A stretch of DNA of 64,000 nucleotides from Candidatus Sulfotelmatobacter sp. (GCA_036500765.1 DASYBM010000008.1:1-64000), one strand, 5' to 3'. Shown: positions 31,427 through 40,026, counted from the first letter of the stretch. Notes: generated from the sequence alone by a model not told the origin. A program made the numbers and translations.

Positions 31427-33559
31427 TTGGCTTCTACAACTTCAAATCGGACGGAGCAGCGTGGGGAAGATGCGACGTTGCATCAATTTTTTGGGCCTGG
31501 TGGAGTGCTGTCGCGGACGCATCCAGCGTATGAATTTCGGCGCGGGCAATTGCAAATGGCGCAGGCGGTCGAGCAGGCGCTGGGGGAAAAGCGGCACCTG
31601 ATCGTGGAAGCGGGCACGGGCACGGGGAAAACCTTGGCCTATCTGATGCCGGTGATCCGGTCGGGGAAGCGGGTCATCATTTCGACCGGGACGAAGAATC
31701 TGCAGGAACAACTGTTTTACAAAGACTTGCCGTTCCTGGAGGAAGCGCTGTTCGGAGACGCTGCCGGCGAACAGCAGGTTTCTCGTTCCGCTCGAAATGA
31801 CAAAGAAAATATTCGAAATGACAAAGAGAGTGCAGGCGTCAAACGGAGCACGGGCCGGCTTTCGGTTTGCTATATGAAGGGGCGCAGCAATTATTTGTGC
31901 CGCAAGAAATTGTATGACCTGACGGATCAGGCGGTGCTGAGCGGGTTGGAGGAGATTGAGCAATATCGCGCCATCGCTGCCTGGGAGAAGGCGACTTCGA
32001 CCGGCGATCGCGCCGAATTGGCCGAACTGCCCGAGGCTAGCCTGCTCTGGCACAAGCTGGACGCGCGGGCCGACGCTTGCACTGGGCAGAAGTGCAGCGA
32101 GTTTGAGCGCTGCTTCATCACCGAGATGCGACGCAAAGCGATGGAGAGCGACATCATTATCGTCAACCATCATCTTTTTTTTGCGGATCTTGCCATCAAA
32201 TTGCAGGCCGACGGTGCGCCCGATGCGGGCGTCTTGCCGGAGGCGGCGGCGGTGATTTTTGATGAAGCTCATGAACTGGAAGATGTCGCGGGAAATTACT
32301 TCGGCATCTCGGTGAGCAATCTGCGGATGGAGGAGTTGGCGCGGGATGTCGAGATCTCGATGCAGCGCAATCAGATGCTGTCGGCATCGCTTAGCGGGGC
32401 GCTGGGGAGTTTGCGGGAGCGCTCGCAATTTTTCTTTTCGTTGCTTCCGGCCGGTGAGGGACGGTTTGCGTTCGATACGCGGCGCGAGTTTCTGGAGGAG
32501 AATGGGGACGAATTTGGGGCGCTGAATCATGCGTTGACGCGGCTTGCCGGGGAACTGGAAGGTTTGCCGCAGAAACCGGAAGAAGTTTTCAACTTCGTGC
32601 GCAGGGCGCAGGAGATTCAGGCGCAGTTGGGATTTGCGATGGAGGCGGAAGATCGCAATACGGTTTTTTGGATTGAGCGGCGAGGTAGAACATTTTCACT
32701 ACGGAGTCAGCGAGGCACAGAAAAGGCTGCGGAAAACGCACACGGTCGACAGAATGTTTTTTTGCAGGCGACACCGATTGATGTTGGTCCTATCTTGCGG
32801 GAATGCCTGTGGTCGAAGCTGGAGTGCGCCGTCCTGACTTCGGCGACGCTGGCGGTGGGCGGTGGCTTCGAATATATTCGTCAGCGGCTCGGGTTTGAAC
32901 ATGCCCGCGAGTTGGTGCTGCCTTCGCACTTCGATTATCAGAGTCAGGCGGTGCTTTATGTGCCCCCGGATTTGCCCGATCCGCGTGCGCCGCAATTCAC
33001 TGCCGTTGCAGCCGAGCGCATTCGCCGGTTGCTGGAGATCACGCGCGGACGGGCGTTCGTGCTGTTCACGAGCTACGCGCAGATGAATGACATTTATCAG
33101 CGGCTGCTGGGGGAAGTGGGGTTTCCTCTGTTGAAACAGGGGGACGCGCCGAAGAGCTCGCTGCTCGATGAGTTTCGGCTGACGCCGAATGCGGTGTTGT
33201 TCGCGACGTCTTCATTTTGGCAGGGAGTGGATGTGCAAGGGGAACAGTTGAGTTGCGTGATCATCGATCGGCTGCCGTTTGCGGTGCCGAGCGATCCGGT
33301 GGTGGCGGCGCGGGTGAAGGCGATCGATGCTGACGGGGGGAACGCGTTCTTTCAGTATCAGGTGCCGTCGGCGGTCATCACGCTGAAGCAGGGTTTCGGG
33401 CGGCTGATCCGGTCGCTGCATGACCGCGGACTGCTGGTGCTGCTGGACAATCGCATACTGAAGAAGCAGTATGGGAAAGTGTTTGTGGAGAGCCTGCCGA
33501 ACTATAAGAGGACGACGGATGTGAAAGTGGTGGAGGAGTTTTTCGGGGTGGGAACGTAG
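31427..33559 (+). CDS. dinG: DinG/XPD-family ATP-dependent DNA helicase
   Basis: A protein of 710 residues from a TTG start. Walker A in EAGTGTGKT (about 61-69), a DEAH box in VIFDEAHELEDVAGNY, motif VI-like LKQGFGRLIRS near the end, and four Cys (NYLC, ACTGQKC, RCF) placed to bind a 4Fe-4S cluster as in XPD and DinG. It unwinds DNA 5'-3' and acts on R-loops and repair intermediates. Two segments look inserted: about residues 110-144 (EQQVSRSARNDKENIRND, a family B repeat) just before the Fe-S domain, and about 418-441 (TFSLRSQRGTEKAAENAHG) before the conserved NVFLQATPID. Start choice is tentative since no strong ribosome binding site is seen. Confidence 0.93.
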   Translation: MASTTSNRTEQRGEDATLHQFFGPGGVLSRTHPAYEFRRGQLQMAQAVEQALGEKRHLIVEAGTGTGKTLAYLMPVIRSGKRVIISTGTKNLQEQLFYKDLPFLEEALFGDAAGEQQVSRSARNDKENIRNDKESAGVKRSTGRLSVCYMKGRSNYLCRKKLYDLTDQAVLSGLEEIEQYRAIAAWEKATSTGDRAELAELPEASLLWHKLDARADACTGQKCSEFERCFITEMRRKAMESDIIIVNHHLFFADLAIKLQADGAPDAGVLPEAAAVIFDEAHELEDVAGNYFGISVSNLRMEELARDVEISMQRNQMLSASLSGALGSLRERSQFFFSLLPAGEGRFAFDTRREFLEENGDEFGALNHALTRLAGELEGLPQKPEEVFNFVRRAQEIQAQLGFAMEAEDRNTVFWIERRGRTFSLRSQRGTEKAAENAHGRQNVFLQATPIDVGPILRECLWSKLECAVLTSATLAVGGGFEYIRQRLGFEHARELVLPSHFDYQSQAVLYVPPDLPDPRAPQFTAVAAERIRRLLEITRGRAFVLFTSYAQMNDIYQRLLGEVGFPLLKQGDAPKSSLLDEFRLTPNAVLFATSSFWQGVDVQGEQLSCVIIDRLPFAVPSDPVVAARVKAIDADGGNAFFQYQVPSAVITLKQGFGRLIRSLHDRGLLVLLDNRILKKQYGKVFVESLPNYKRTTDVKVVEEFFGVGT
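31765..31845. repeat. Family B repeat inside dinG
   Basis: CAGCAGGTTTCTCGTTCCGC, then CGAAATGACAAAG twice. Matches the copy at 29028-29066 and is read in frame. Confidence 0.75.
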
Positions 33560-33584
33560 CTAGGTGGACGAAGCCAATCTGCAA

Positions 33585-33980
33585 TCACCTGAGCAATCGC
33601 ATGCCCGCATCGGTTGCCGCAACCTTATCGAATGTAAATGTCCGCTCGCAGCCGGCAGCATTCGCACAGCGTTCGACTAAGTAATCCGCGAAATCGGCGC
33701 GTCCGGCAGAAAATTGGCGCAAGGCCTGCCGCACCAAATCGGTGCGCTCCACCACAAGTGTCTTGGCTCGCAAGAGCGACTCGAGCACGCTTACGATCTC
33801 GTCACGTGTGGAACTGTACGACGTCTGCAGGACCCATGCCAGTTCGGCGACGACAACCAGGGCAATGAAACCCGGCTCTTCCGCCGAGAGCGACTCGATC
33901 AACTTTGTGGCCGTTCGAGTTTGCGCCGGATCATCCTGGGTCACGTATCGGACGATGATGTTCGTGTCCAAACCGGTCAT
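33585..33980 (-). CDS. vapC: VapC-type PIN-domain toxin
   Basis: A protein of 131 residues, a PIN-domain ribonuclease. The acidic active-site residues are visible: Asp5 (GLDTN), Glu46 (VVAELAWVL), Asp99 (RADFADYL) and Asp118 (TFDKVA). It overlaps the AbrB-type antitoxin gene by 4 bases, the standard toxin-antitoxin arrangement. Free toxin would cut specific RNAs (often tRNA or rRNA) and stop growth. All active-site residues are intact, so it is likely functional. The convergent neighbour is dinG. Confidence 0.93.
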   Translation of the reverse strand: MTGLDTNIIVRYVTQDDPAQTRTATKLIESLSAEEPGFIALVVVAELAWVLQTSYSSTRDEIVSVLESLLRAKTLVVERTDLVRQALRQFSAGRADFADYLVERCANAAGCERTFTFDKVAATDAGMRLLR

Positions 33981-34237
33981 CGCTTCGAGCGCCCATTTGA
34001 TTGAGACGCGGCCCAGGCGACGGCGGCGTTCATTTCCTCAATCGATACGGGCTTGCGGCCTTTCTTGTAGAGCATCCCCTTCAGGTCCCGCACGGACCCC
34101 GTGACCGGAACGATCTCGAACTTGCGCGGCTCCGTCTGTACGAATTCGATGCGATCGCCCGGCTCGAGCCCAAGTTTCTCGCGGACCTGTACCGGGATGG
34201 TGATTTGCCCTTTGGAAGTGATGGTTGCGGATGCCAT
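33977..34237 (-). CDS. vapB: AbrB-family antitoxin of the VapBC pair
   Basis: A protein of 86 residues. The N-terminal swapped-hairpin AbrB domain reads ATITSKGQITIPVQVREKLG and LEPGDRIEFVQTE; the C-terminal tail (VRDLKGMLYKKGRKPVSIEE) should bind the PIN toxin. AAGGAG lies about seven bases before the ATG. A perfect inverted repeat upstream (34258-34281) is the expected operator for autorepression by the toxin-antitoxin complex. Confidence 0.93.
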   Translation of the reverse strand: MASATITSKGQITIPVQVREKLGLEPGDRIEFVQTEPRKFEIVPVTGSVRDLKGMLYKKGRKPVSIEEMNAAVAWAASQSNGRSKR

Positions 34238-34238
34238 A

Positions 34239-34281
34239 ATTCCTTACTCCTTGACGGATTCCTTACATTATAGTAAGGAAT
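34239..34281 (-). promoter_or_regulatory. Palindromic operator of the VapBC operon
   Basis: ATTCCTTAC-ATTATA-GTAAGGAAT (34258-34281) is a perfect 9-bp inverted repeat, with a third half-site ATTCCTTAC at 34239-34247. The central TATA-like spacer could hold the -10 box, so binding would block transcription. Confidence 0.75.
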
Positions 34282-34320
34282 TTGCCATTTAGTCAACCCA
34301 TGACTTCCGCTTCTTGTTGC

Positions 34321-36276
34321 CTATTTCTCTTCTTCTGCCATTTCGGGCCCGGCTATTACTCCGACCATCATTCCCGACGGCTCCGCTTTCGTGTGATAGA
34401 CGCGCTCGGTGGCTTTCACGAAGTCCGCGGGCTTGGCATCGGGGATGTTGACGAAGGTTTGCGGGTTCCGGTCGGTGAGGGGAAACCAGGAACTTTGCAA
34501 CTGCACCATGATGCGATGGCCGCGGCGGAAGGTGTGGTTGACGTCCTGCATAGTGAAATTGATCTCTTCGACTTTGCCGGGAGTGAAGGGGTCGGGCTTT
34601 TCGAAGCTGTGGCGGAATTTTCCGCGGAAGGGCTCGCCGCGGACTAATTGCTGATAACCGCCCATCGTGAACGACGGTGCGCCCACGTCTTTGCGCGGTT
34701 TATCGCGATCTTCAGGACGCGGCGCGTCCTGCTTACTATCAGGATAATCCGTCGGATAGACGTCGATCAGCTTTACGTCCCAGTCGGAGTCGGTGCCACT
34801 GGTGGAAACGAAAAGGCGCGGCGAGATCGGACCGGCGATAGTTATATCTTCCTGCAGAACGGGCGTCTGATAAACAACGACATCGGTGCGACGGTCGGCG
34901 AAGCGCTGGTCCGAGAGCATGTATTCCTGGGGAACATTGAGCGCGGCGTAACTTACGAACGGCACGGGCTTGGCTGGATCGCTCACATATTCGTCGAACG
35001 AGGCCGATTCAGTGGGCGGTTTGAACGAAAGATCACCATTGGCGTGGAGGTAGAGAGTTTTCGGCTCGGCATTTTTCGGAGGCCAGGCGGAATATTGCCG
35101 CCACACATTCGTGCCGGTTTCAAAGACATAGGCCTTCGGAAGTTTGGCGTCGCCGTTGCCTTTGAGGTGCTGCTCGAAGAAGGGGAAGAGAATGTTCTTG
35201 CGATAATACTCGCCGGTGTTCGAAGCAAAGTCGACGCGGCCAAGATGCTCGCCGTCGTAGCGGGCCCAGCCGCCATGAACCCATGGGCCGATCACGAGCG
35301 CGTTGAAAATGCCGGAATTATTTTTATCGATGGCATGAAAGGTTGAGAAGGGGCCTTGCAGATCTTCGGCATCAAACCATCCGCCGACGGTGAGGACGGC
35401 GCAATGAATGTTCTTCATGTGCGGCGCGAGATTGCGCGCCTTCCAGTAGTCGTCATAGGTGTCGTGCTTCACCTGGTCGTCCCAGAGAGCGCTCTTGCCC
35501 TCGAGATATTTTTGTAGACTCGCTAACGGACCGGCGTTTAAATAAAATTCGTAGGCGTCTTTCGTTCCCCAGTCGAAAGGGACGAAGGTTTTCGGCGGGA
35601 GCTGGGGATTTTCCTGCGGCTTGAACGAGCTGTAGAAGCCGAAATTCGCGGCCAGCATGAAGGCGCCGCCGTGGTAGGCGTCGTCGCCCATGAAGAGGTC
35701 GGTCATAGGAGCCTGCGGCGATGCGGCTTTCAGCGCGGGATGCGAGTCGATGATGCTGGCGGAGGTGAAAAAGCCGGGGTACGAGATTCCCCAGATCCCG
35801 GCATTACCGTTGTTGTTGGGAACATTCTTGAGCAGCCAGTCGATGCTGTCGTAAAGATCGGTGCTGTCGTCGACATCCTGTTTGGACTTCTTGTTGTCGA
35901 TGTGCGGGCGCATCTCGACGAAAGTACCCTCCGACATGTAGCGGCCGCGCACATCCTGAAATACGAAGATGTATCCTGCCTTGTCGAACTCAGGGGATGG
36001 GCCAAGCTGCGTGCGGTAGAGGTCGACGCCGTACGGTCCGACACTGTAAGGGGTGCGGTTGATCAGGAACGGGTAGGTGCGAGAACTATCTTTGGGAACG
36101 TAGACGGAGGTAAACAAATGGACGCCGTCGCGCATGGCGATGCGATATTCGTACTTCGTGTAGTGTTCCTTGGCTTCGTAGTCGGGGGCTGTGGCGTCCG
36201 GCCGATTTTGCGCAAAAAGACTGGCCGTCAGCGCCAGGGCAAACAGGAATGCGAGAGGGGACTTGCGCGGCAGCAT
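34321..36276 (-). CDS. Secreted CocE/NonD-family alpha/beta hydrolase
   Basis: A protein of 651 residues with signal peptide SPLAFLFALALTASLFAQ. Peptidase S15/CocE fold: YRIAMRDGVHLFTSVYVPKD, the oxyanion region VFQDVRGRYMSEGTF, the nucleophile Ser in GIWGISYPGF, and the C-terminal jelly-roll domain with FVSTSGTDSDWDVKLIDVYP and RGHRIMVQLQSSWFPL. This matches alpha-amino-acid ester hydrolases and related secreted acyl hydrolases; the true substrate cannot be read from sequence. It is divergent from queD and apparently monocistronic. Confidence 0.92.
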   Translation of the reverse strand: MLPRKSPLAFLFALALTASLFAQNRPDATAPDYEAKEHYTKYEYRIAMRDGVHLFTSVYVPKDSSRTYPFLINRTPYSVGPYGVDLYRTQLGPSPEFDKAGYIFVFQDVRGRYMSEGTFVEMRPHIDNKKSKQDVDDSTDLYDSIDWLLKNVPNNNGNAGIWGISYPGFFTSASIIDSHPALKAASPQAPMTDLFMGDDAYHGGAFMLAANFGFYSSFKPQENPQLPPKTFVPFDWGTKDAYEFYLNAGPLASLQKYLEGKSALWDDQVKHDTYDDYWKARNLAPHMKNIHCAVLTVGGWFDAEDLQGPFSTFHAIDKNNSGIFNALVIGPWVHGGWARYDGEHLGRVDFASNTGEYYRKNILFPFFEQHLKGNGDAKLPKAYVFETGTNVWRQYSAWPPKNAEPKTLYLHANGDLSFKPPTESASFDEYVSDPAKPVPFVSYAALNVPQEYMLSDQRFADRRTDVVVYQTPVLQEDITIAGPISPRLFVSTSGTDSDWDVKLIDVYPTDYPDSKQDAPRPEDRDKPRKDVGAPSFTMGGYQQLVRGEPFRGKFRHSFEKPDPFTPGKVEEINFTMQDVNHTFRRGHRIMVQLQSSWFPLTDRNPQTFVNIPDAKPADFVKATERVYHTKAEPSGMMVGVIAGPEMAEEEK

Positions 36277-36434
36277 GCGTGCTCCTTGGGATTAAACGAG
36301 GAATAGGCAAGCTACATTTCCTTGGGGCGTGAGTCAAGCGGCGCCCGCTTCGAGTCCGGCGGTACAATGGAGCATTGGGCATAGAGCAAAGTAGCGTGGC
36401 CGGCCCTGAATCGCGGCCCGGCTGCTGGGGGATC

Positions 36435-36812
36435 ATGTTCGAAGTCACGGTGGAAGACACTTTCGCGGCGGGGCATTACCTGCGCAATTACAAGGGCAAG
36501 TGCGAGAATCCGCACGGCCACAACTATAAGATACGGGTGACGCTCGCCGGGGCCGAGTTGGACAAAGCTGGTCTGCTGCTCGACTTCAAAGATCTGCGCG
36601 AGGTGATGAAGCACGTGATTGAGCGTCTCGACCACCAGATGATCAATGAGATTGAGCCCTTCACTGTGATCAATCCGTCGGCGGAAAATTTGGCAAAGTA
36701 TTTCTACGATGAGTCGAACACGCGGCTGCAAAGCGTGACTGGCGGGCGGGTGTGGGTGAAGGACGTGACGGTTTTCGAGACGGATACGACGACCGCGAAA
36801 TACAGTGAGTAA
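36435..36812 (+). CDS. queD: 6-carboxytetrahydropterin synthase
   Basis: A protein of 125 residues from ATG at 36435 (MFEVTVEDTFAAGHYL). It converts 7,8-dihydroneopterin triphosphate to 6-carboxytetrahydropterin, step two of preQ0 synthesis. The zinc His residues are in AAGHYL and NPHGHNY and the catalytic Cys in GKCENPHGH; the substrate-binding Glu/Asp segment is ERLDHQMIN. The frame runs 20 codons further upstream without similarity. queE and queC follow, with a four-helix-bundle pseudogene between queD and queE. Confidence 0.94.
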   Translation: MFEVTVEDTFAAGHYLRNYKGKCENPHGHNYKIRVTLAGAELDKAGLLLDFKDLREVMKHVIERLDHQMINEIEPFTVINPSAENLAKYFYDESNTRLQSVTGGRVWVKDVTVFETDTTTAKYSE

Positions 36813-36813
36813 T

Positions 36814-36840
36814 CAGTCGCCAGCCCCCAGTTGCCAGTGA
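36814..36840. repeat. Left arm of inverted repeat bracketing the second four-helix-bundle gene
   Basis: Contains GCCAGCCCCCAGTTGCCAG. The reverse complement of 37231-37263 matches about 21 of 24 bases. The arms are unlike those around the first four-helix-bundle gene. Confidence 0.82.
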
Positions 36841-36866
36841 AGATACAGCAGGGAAGGATCTAGCGC

Positions 36867-37230
36867 TTGGGGCGATCTTACAAGGACCTGTTTGCCCGGC
36901 AGAAATCGATGGAGCTTGTAACGGCGCGAGCGACAGCCACCTTTCCGAAAGATGAGCTATTTGGAATTACCTCACAGGTGCGCCGCGCCGCCGCGTCTAT
37001 TCCGAGCAACATTGCTGAGGGGCAGGGCAGACTGTCGGAAAAGGAGTTCCGATATTTTCTGGGGCAGGGGAGAGGTTCTCTGATGGAAATCGAAACGCAA
37101 CTCCCAGATCGCAGAGAATCTCGGCTACTTGCAAAAGGAAACCACCAGCAAGCTGTTGGAGTTGTGCGGCGAAGTCGGTCGCATCGTTAACGGACTCTTG
37201 CCCTCGGTCTCTAAGCAAGCGGGAGCCTGA
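36867..37230 (+). pseudogene. Four-helix-bundle protein gene, frameshifted
   Basis: From a TTG, GRSYKDLFARQKSMELVT, FPKDELFGITSQVRRAAASI, PSNIAEGQGRLSEKEFRYF and GRGSLMEIETQL follow the family closely. After ETQL the frame is lost at a CCC run (about 37107-37109); removing one C restores QIAENLGYLQKETTSKLLE and a natural end at TGA 37228-37230. The segment FARQKSMELVTARATATFP also lacks three to four residues relative to typical members. The gene is therefore a recent pseudogene or affected by a sequencing error. It lies inside the queD-queE gap between inverted repeats. Confidence 0.88.
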
Positions 37231-37263
37231 GGCGGGGGGCTGGCAACTGGAGGCTGGCAGCTG
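37231..37263. repeat. Right arm of inverted repeat bracketing the second four-helix-bundle gene
   Basis: GGGCTGGCAACTGGAGGCTG, starting directly at the stop codon of the pseudogene and ending at the queE start. Confidence 0.82.
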
Positions 37264-37266
37264 TTC

Positions 37267-37950
37267 ATGCAGATCACTGAGATTTATAAATCATTGCAGG
37301 GGGAGTCGACGTACGCGGGGCTGTCGTGCGTTTTTGTGCGGTTGACAGGGTGCAATCTGCGGTGTTCCTGGTGCGACAGCGAGTACACCTTTCAGGGCGG
37401 TCGCAAGATGGAGATGGAAGCGGTGCTCGCCGAGGTTTCGCGGCTGAGTCCGGGCGGAGGGCTAGTAGAGATAACCGGCGGCGAGCCTATGCTGCAAGAG
37501 CGGGAAGTGGTTCCGCTGATGCAGCGGCTTCTGGATAACGGATATCAGGTTCTGCTGGAAACGAGCGGAGAGCGGCCGCTGGCGCGGGTTCCGGCGGGCG
37601 TTGTCAAGATCGTCGACGTGAAGTGTCCGAACTCGGGCGAGGGTGATACGTTTTGCATGGAAAACGTGGAGACGCTATCGCCCCGAGATGAAGTCAAGTT
37701 CGTGCTGAGCAGCCGGACGGATTACGACTTTGCGCGGAAGTTCACCCAGCGGCATCATCTTGCGGAGCGCGTGAATGCGGTCCTATTCTCGCCCGCATTC
37801 CGCAAAGACGCGACCGGCGGGCGCGACAGCTCGCATTGCCTGCTCGATCCGCGGGAATTGGCAGAGTGGATGATTGCGGACGATGTGCCGGCGCGGCTGG
37901 GATTGCAGTTGCATAAGTTCATATGGGACCCGGCATTGAAAGGAGTCTAG
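37267..37950 (+). CDS. queE: 7-carboxy-7-deazaguanine synthase (radical SAM)
   Basis: A protein of 227 residues. The radical-SAM cluster motif is GCNLRCSWCDSEYTF, a CxxxCxxC arrangement, preceded by QGESTYAGLSCVFVRLTG, both typical of QueE. ITGGEPMLQE is the SAM-binding GGE motif. It converts 6-carboxytetrahydropterin to 7-carboxy-7-deazaguanine. The start MQITEIYKSLQGE is family-like, and the upstream repeat arm ends just before it, leaving no clear Shine-Dalgarno sequence. Confidence 0.96.
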   Translation: MQITEIYKSLQGESTYAGLSCVFVRLTGCNLRCSWCDSEYTFQGGRKMEMEAVLAEVSRLSPGGGLVEITGGEPMLQEREVVPLMQRLLDNGYQVLLETSGERPLARVPAGVVKIVDVKCPNSGEGDTFCMENVETLSPRDEVKFVLSSRTDYDFARKFTQRHHLAERVNAVLFSPAFRKDATGGRDSSHCLLDPRELAEWMIADDVPARLGLQLHKFIWDPALKGV

Positions 37951-37957
37951 GAAGAAA

Positions 37958-38048
37958 TTGTTGATTGACGATTTTTTGATTGTCGATTAAAAACCGCAAG
38001 GCCTCGGAGCCTTTTTCGAATCAACAATCAAAAATCGACAATCATCAA
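37958..38048. repeat. AT-rich inverted repeat between queE and queC
   Basis: Left arm 37958-37988 (TTGTTGATTGACGATTTTTT) and right arm 38018-38048 (AATCAACAATCAAAAATCGA) are near-complements flanking a 29-base spacer with its own small hairpin (AGGCCTCGGAGCCT). Confidence 0.88.
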
Positions 38049-38063
38049 TGGCGATTTCACAGG

Positions 38064-38741
38064 ATGGCTCCTTCTACTCAATCTCGCGCCGTGGTTCTGC
38101 TCAGCGGAGGCATGGACTCTTGCGTGTGCGCCGCTTTGGCGGTACGGGACTACGAGGTTGCCGCGGTGCACATCAGCTATGGCCAGCGCACCGAGGAGCG
38201 GGAGCGACAGTCGTTTCTGGCCATCTGCCAGCGGCTGAAGATTGCAGATAAACTTATGGTGCGAAACGAGGCCTTGCGTGCGATTGGCGGTTCGGCGCTG
38301 ACCGACGATGCCATCGACGTGCCTGCGGCCGGCGAAGTTGGGCATAGCGTCCCGGTCACGTACGTGCCCTTCCGCAACGCACACTTCCTGGCGGTCGCGG
38401 TGAGCTGGGCGGAGGTGCTGGGCGCGGAAAAGGTGTACATTGGCGCTGTTGAACCGGATAGCTCGGGCTATCCCGATTGCCGTCCGGCTTATTACAAGGC
38501 GTTCAATGAAGTGGCGAGAACCGGCACGAAGGACGGACGGATCGAAATTGTGACTCCACTGATCGCCATGCGCAAAGCCGAGATTGTGCGCCTCGGCCTT
38601 GAACTGGGTGCGCCGTTCGATTTAACTTGGTCATGTTACAGCCGCCAGGATCGGGCTTGCGGTAAGTGTGACAGCTGCGCGTTGCGCCTGCGTGCCTTCG
38701 CGGCGGCGGGAGTGCAGGATCCAATTCCGTACGCGGACTAG
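38064..38741 (+). CDS. queC: 7-cyano-7-deazaguanine (preQ0) synthase
   Basis: A protein of 225 residues from ATG at 38064. ATP-pyrophosphatase P-loop VVLLSGGMDSCVCA near the N-terminus; the zinc site is CYSRQDRACGKCDSCALR with four Cys. It converts carboxy-deazaguanine to preQ0, the precursor of queuosine in tRNA. An upstream frame to 37980 consists of inverted-repeat sequence and is rejected as the start. Together with queD and queE it completes the path from dihydroneopterin triphosphate to preQ0; queF and tgt are not in the window. Confidence 0.95.
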   Translation: MAPSTQSRAVVLLSGGMDSCVCAALAVRDYEVAAVHISYGQRTEERERQSFLAICQRLKIADKLMVRNEALRAIGGSALTDDAIDVPAAGEVGHSVPVTYVPFRNAHFLAVAVSWAEVLGAEKVYIGAVEPDSSGYPDCRPAYYKAFNEVARTGTKDGRIEIVTPLIAMRKAEIVRLGLELGAPFDLTWSCYSRQDRACGKCDSCALRLRAFAAAGVQDPIPYAD

Positions 38742-38811
38742 AGGGGTGGTTGGGAAGATCTTGATGCTTTCGAGAAGTGGCCAGCAAAATTCGGATTTGC
38801 CGGGAGGCAAG

Positions 38812-39960
38812 ATGAAAAAATATTTTGGAATTCTTCTATTCGCAATACTGGCGCTGGGACTGTGCGTACCTCCCGTCTTCGCCCAGGCTTCGGGGTCGGT
38901 GAAAGGCGTCGTCAAAGATGCGCAGGGCAACCCGATCGTTGACGGAATCGTGGTCTACGCCAATATGGATAACGGTCAGAAGTACGTCCTTAAGACCAAC
39001 AAGAAAGGTGAATATTTCTCGCTGGGGCTGACGCCCGGCAAGTACAACATCACGATTTATAAGAACGCGGACGATCAGAAAGCGGGCAAGGAACTGGATC
39101 ATCTCAACGGGTTCCCGGTGAACACCAGTGAAAATGTTCAGGACTTCGATCTGAAGAAAGATCAGGAAGATGCCGCCAAGGGCAAGGGTGTTTCCGCCGA
39201 GCAGATGAAGCAAATGCAGGAGGCGCAAGCTAAACAGACCAAGGAAGTGAACACAGTCAAAGCGTTGAACGAAAAGCTCACCGCGGCCAAAACGGCCGCC
39301 GACGCAGGCGACTACGAAACGGCGATCGCTGCGCTCACCGAAGCTACACAGATGGATGCGAGCCGCGACGTGATCTGGTTCAAGCTCGGCGATTACTATC
39401 GAATGTCGGCGCCCAAACAAACGGATCCGGCAGAAAAACAGAAGCGCCTGGATTCGGCTGTCGAGGCTTATCAGAAGGCCGTCGACATTAAGAAGAACAC
39501 GACGAACGACAAGGATCCGAAGGCCGTCTCGAACCTGGCTGCCTACTACAACAACCTGGCGGACGCTTACGCCAAAGCGAAAAAAATCGATGATGCCGTA
39601 AAGACCTATGAACTGGCGGCGCAGACCGACCCGGCCGCGGCGGCGCAGGCTTACTTCAATATCGGGGCCGTCCTCACGAATGCCGGCAGGCCGGACGAGG
39701 CCAATGCCGCCTTCGATAAATGCATTGCCGCCGATCCCAACCGGGCGGAAGCTTATTATCAGAAAGGCATAAATTTGCTGGCGAAGGCCACGCTGCAGGG
39801 CGACAAGCAGGTTGCGGCGCCGGGAACCGTCGAAGCTTTCCAGAAGTATCTGGAGCTTGCGCCGACCGGGCCGAATGCCCAGAGTGCGAAGGACTTGTTG
39901 GCGAGCCTCGGTTCGTCGGTGGAAACCACCTTCGGGAAGAAGAAAACTCCGAAGAAATAG
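38812..39960 (+). CDS. Secreted protein with carboxypeptidase-regulatory-like and TPR domains
   Basis: From ATG at 38812, preceded by GGGAGG, the protein has 382 residues. Signal peptide KKYFGILLFAILALGLCVPP ending VFAQA; then a beta-sandwich regulatory domain (GSVKGVVKDAQGNPIVDGIVVYANMDNG, LGLTPGKYNITIYK), a charged coiled segment (about 100-140) and four to five TPR units (AADAGDYETAIAALTEA, YYNNLADAYAKAKKIDDAV, AYFNIGAVLTNAGRPDEANAA). It ends in a Lys-rich tail. It is probably a periplasmic or surface scaffold; no enzyme motif is seen. An intrinsic terminator follows. Confidence 0.88.
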   Translation: MKKYFGILLFAILALGLCVPPVFAQASGSVKGVVKDAQGNPIVDGIVVYANMDNGQKYVLKTNKKGEYFSLGLTPGKYNITIYKNADDQKAGKELDHLNGFPVNTSENVQDFDLKKDQEDAAKGKGVSAEQMKQMQEAQAKQTKEVNTVKALNEKLTAAKTAADAGDYETAIAALTEATQMDASRDVIWFKLGDYYRMSAPKQTDPAEKQKRLDSAVEAYQKAVDIKKNTTNDKDPKAVSNLAAYYNNLADAYAKAKKIDDAVKTYELAAQTDPAAAAQAYFNIGAVLTNAGRPDEANAAFDKCIAADPNRAEAYYQKGINLLAKATLQGDKQVAAPGTVEAFQKYLELAPTGPNAQSAKDLLASLGSSVETTFGKKKTPKK

Positions 39961-39999
39961 TTACTTAGGTATCCATTTTTCGCATGCAAGTTTGCAAGA

Positions 40000-40026
40000 G
40001 GCGGCTCAATTCGAGCCGCCCTTTTT
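40000..40026 (+). terminator. Rho-independent terminator after the TPR protein gene
   Basis: GGCGGCTC-AATTC-GAGCCGCC followed by CTTTTTG, 40 bases after the stop codon. Confidence 0.9.

Noticed and set aside
36277-36434. preQ1 riboswitch upstream of queD
   Set aside because: No A-rich tail or pseudoknot-forming sequence typical of preQ1 aptamers was recognised.
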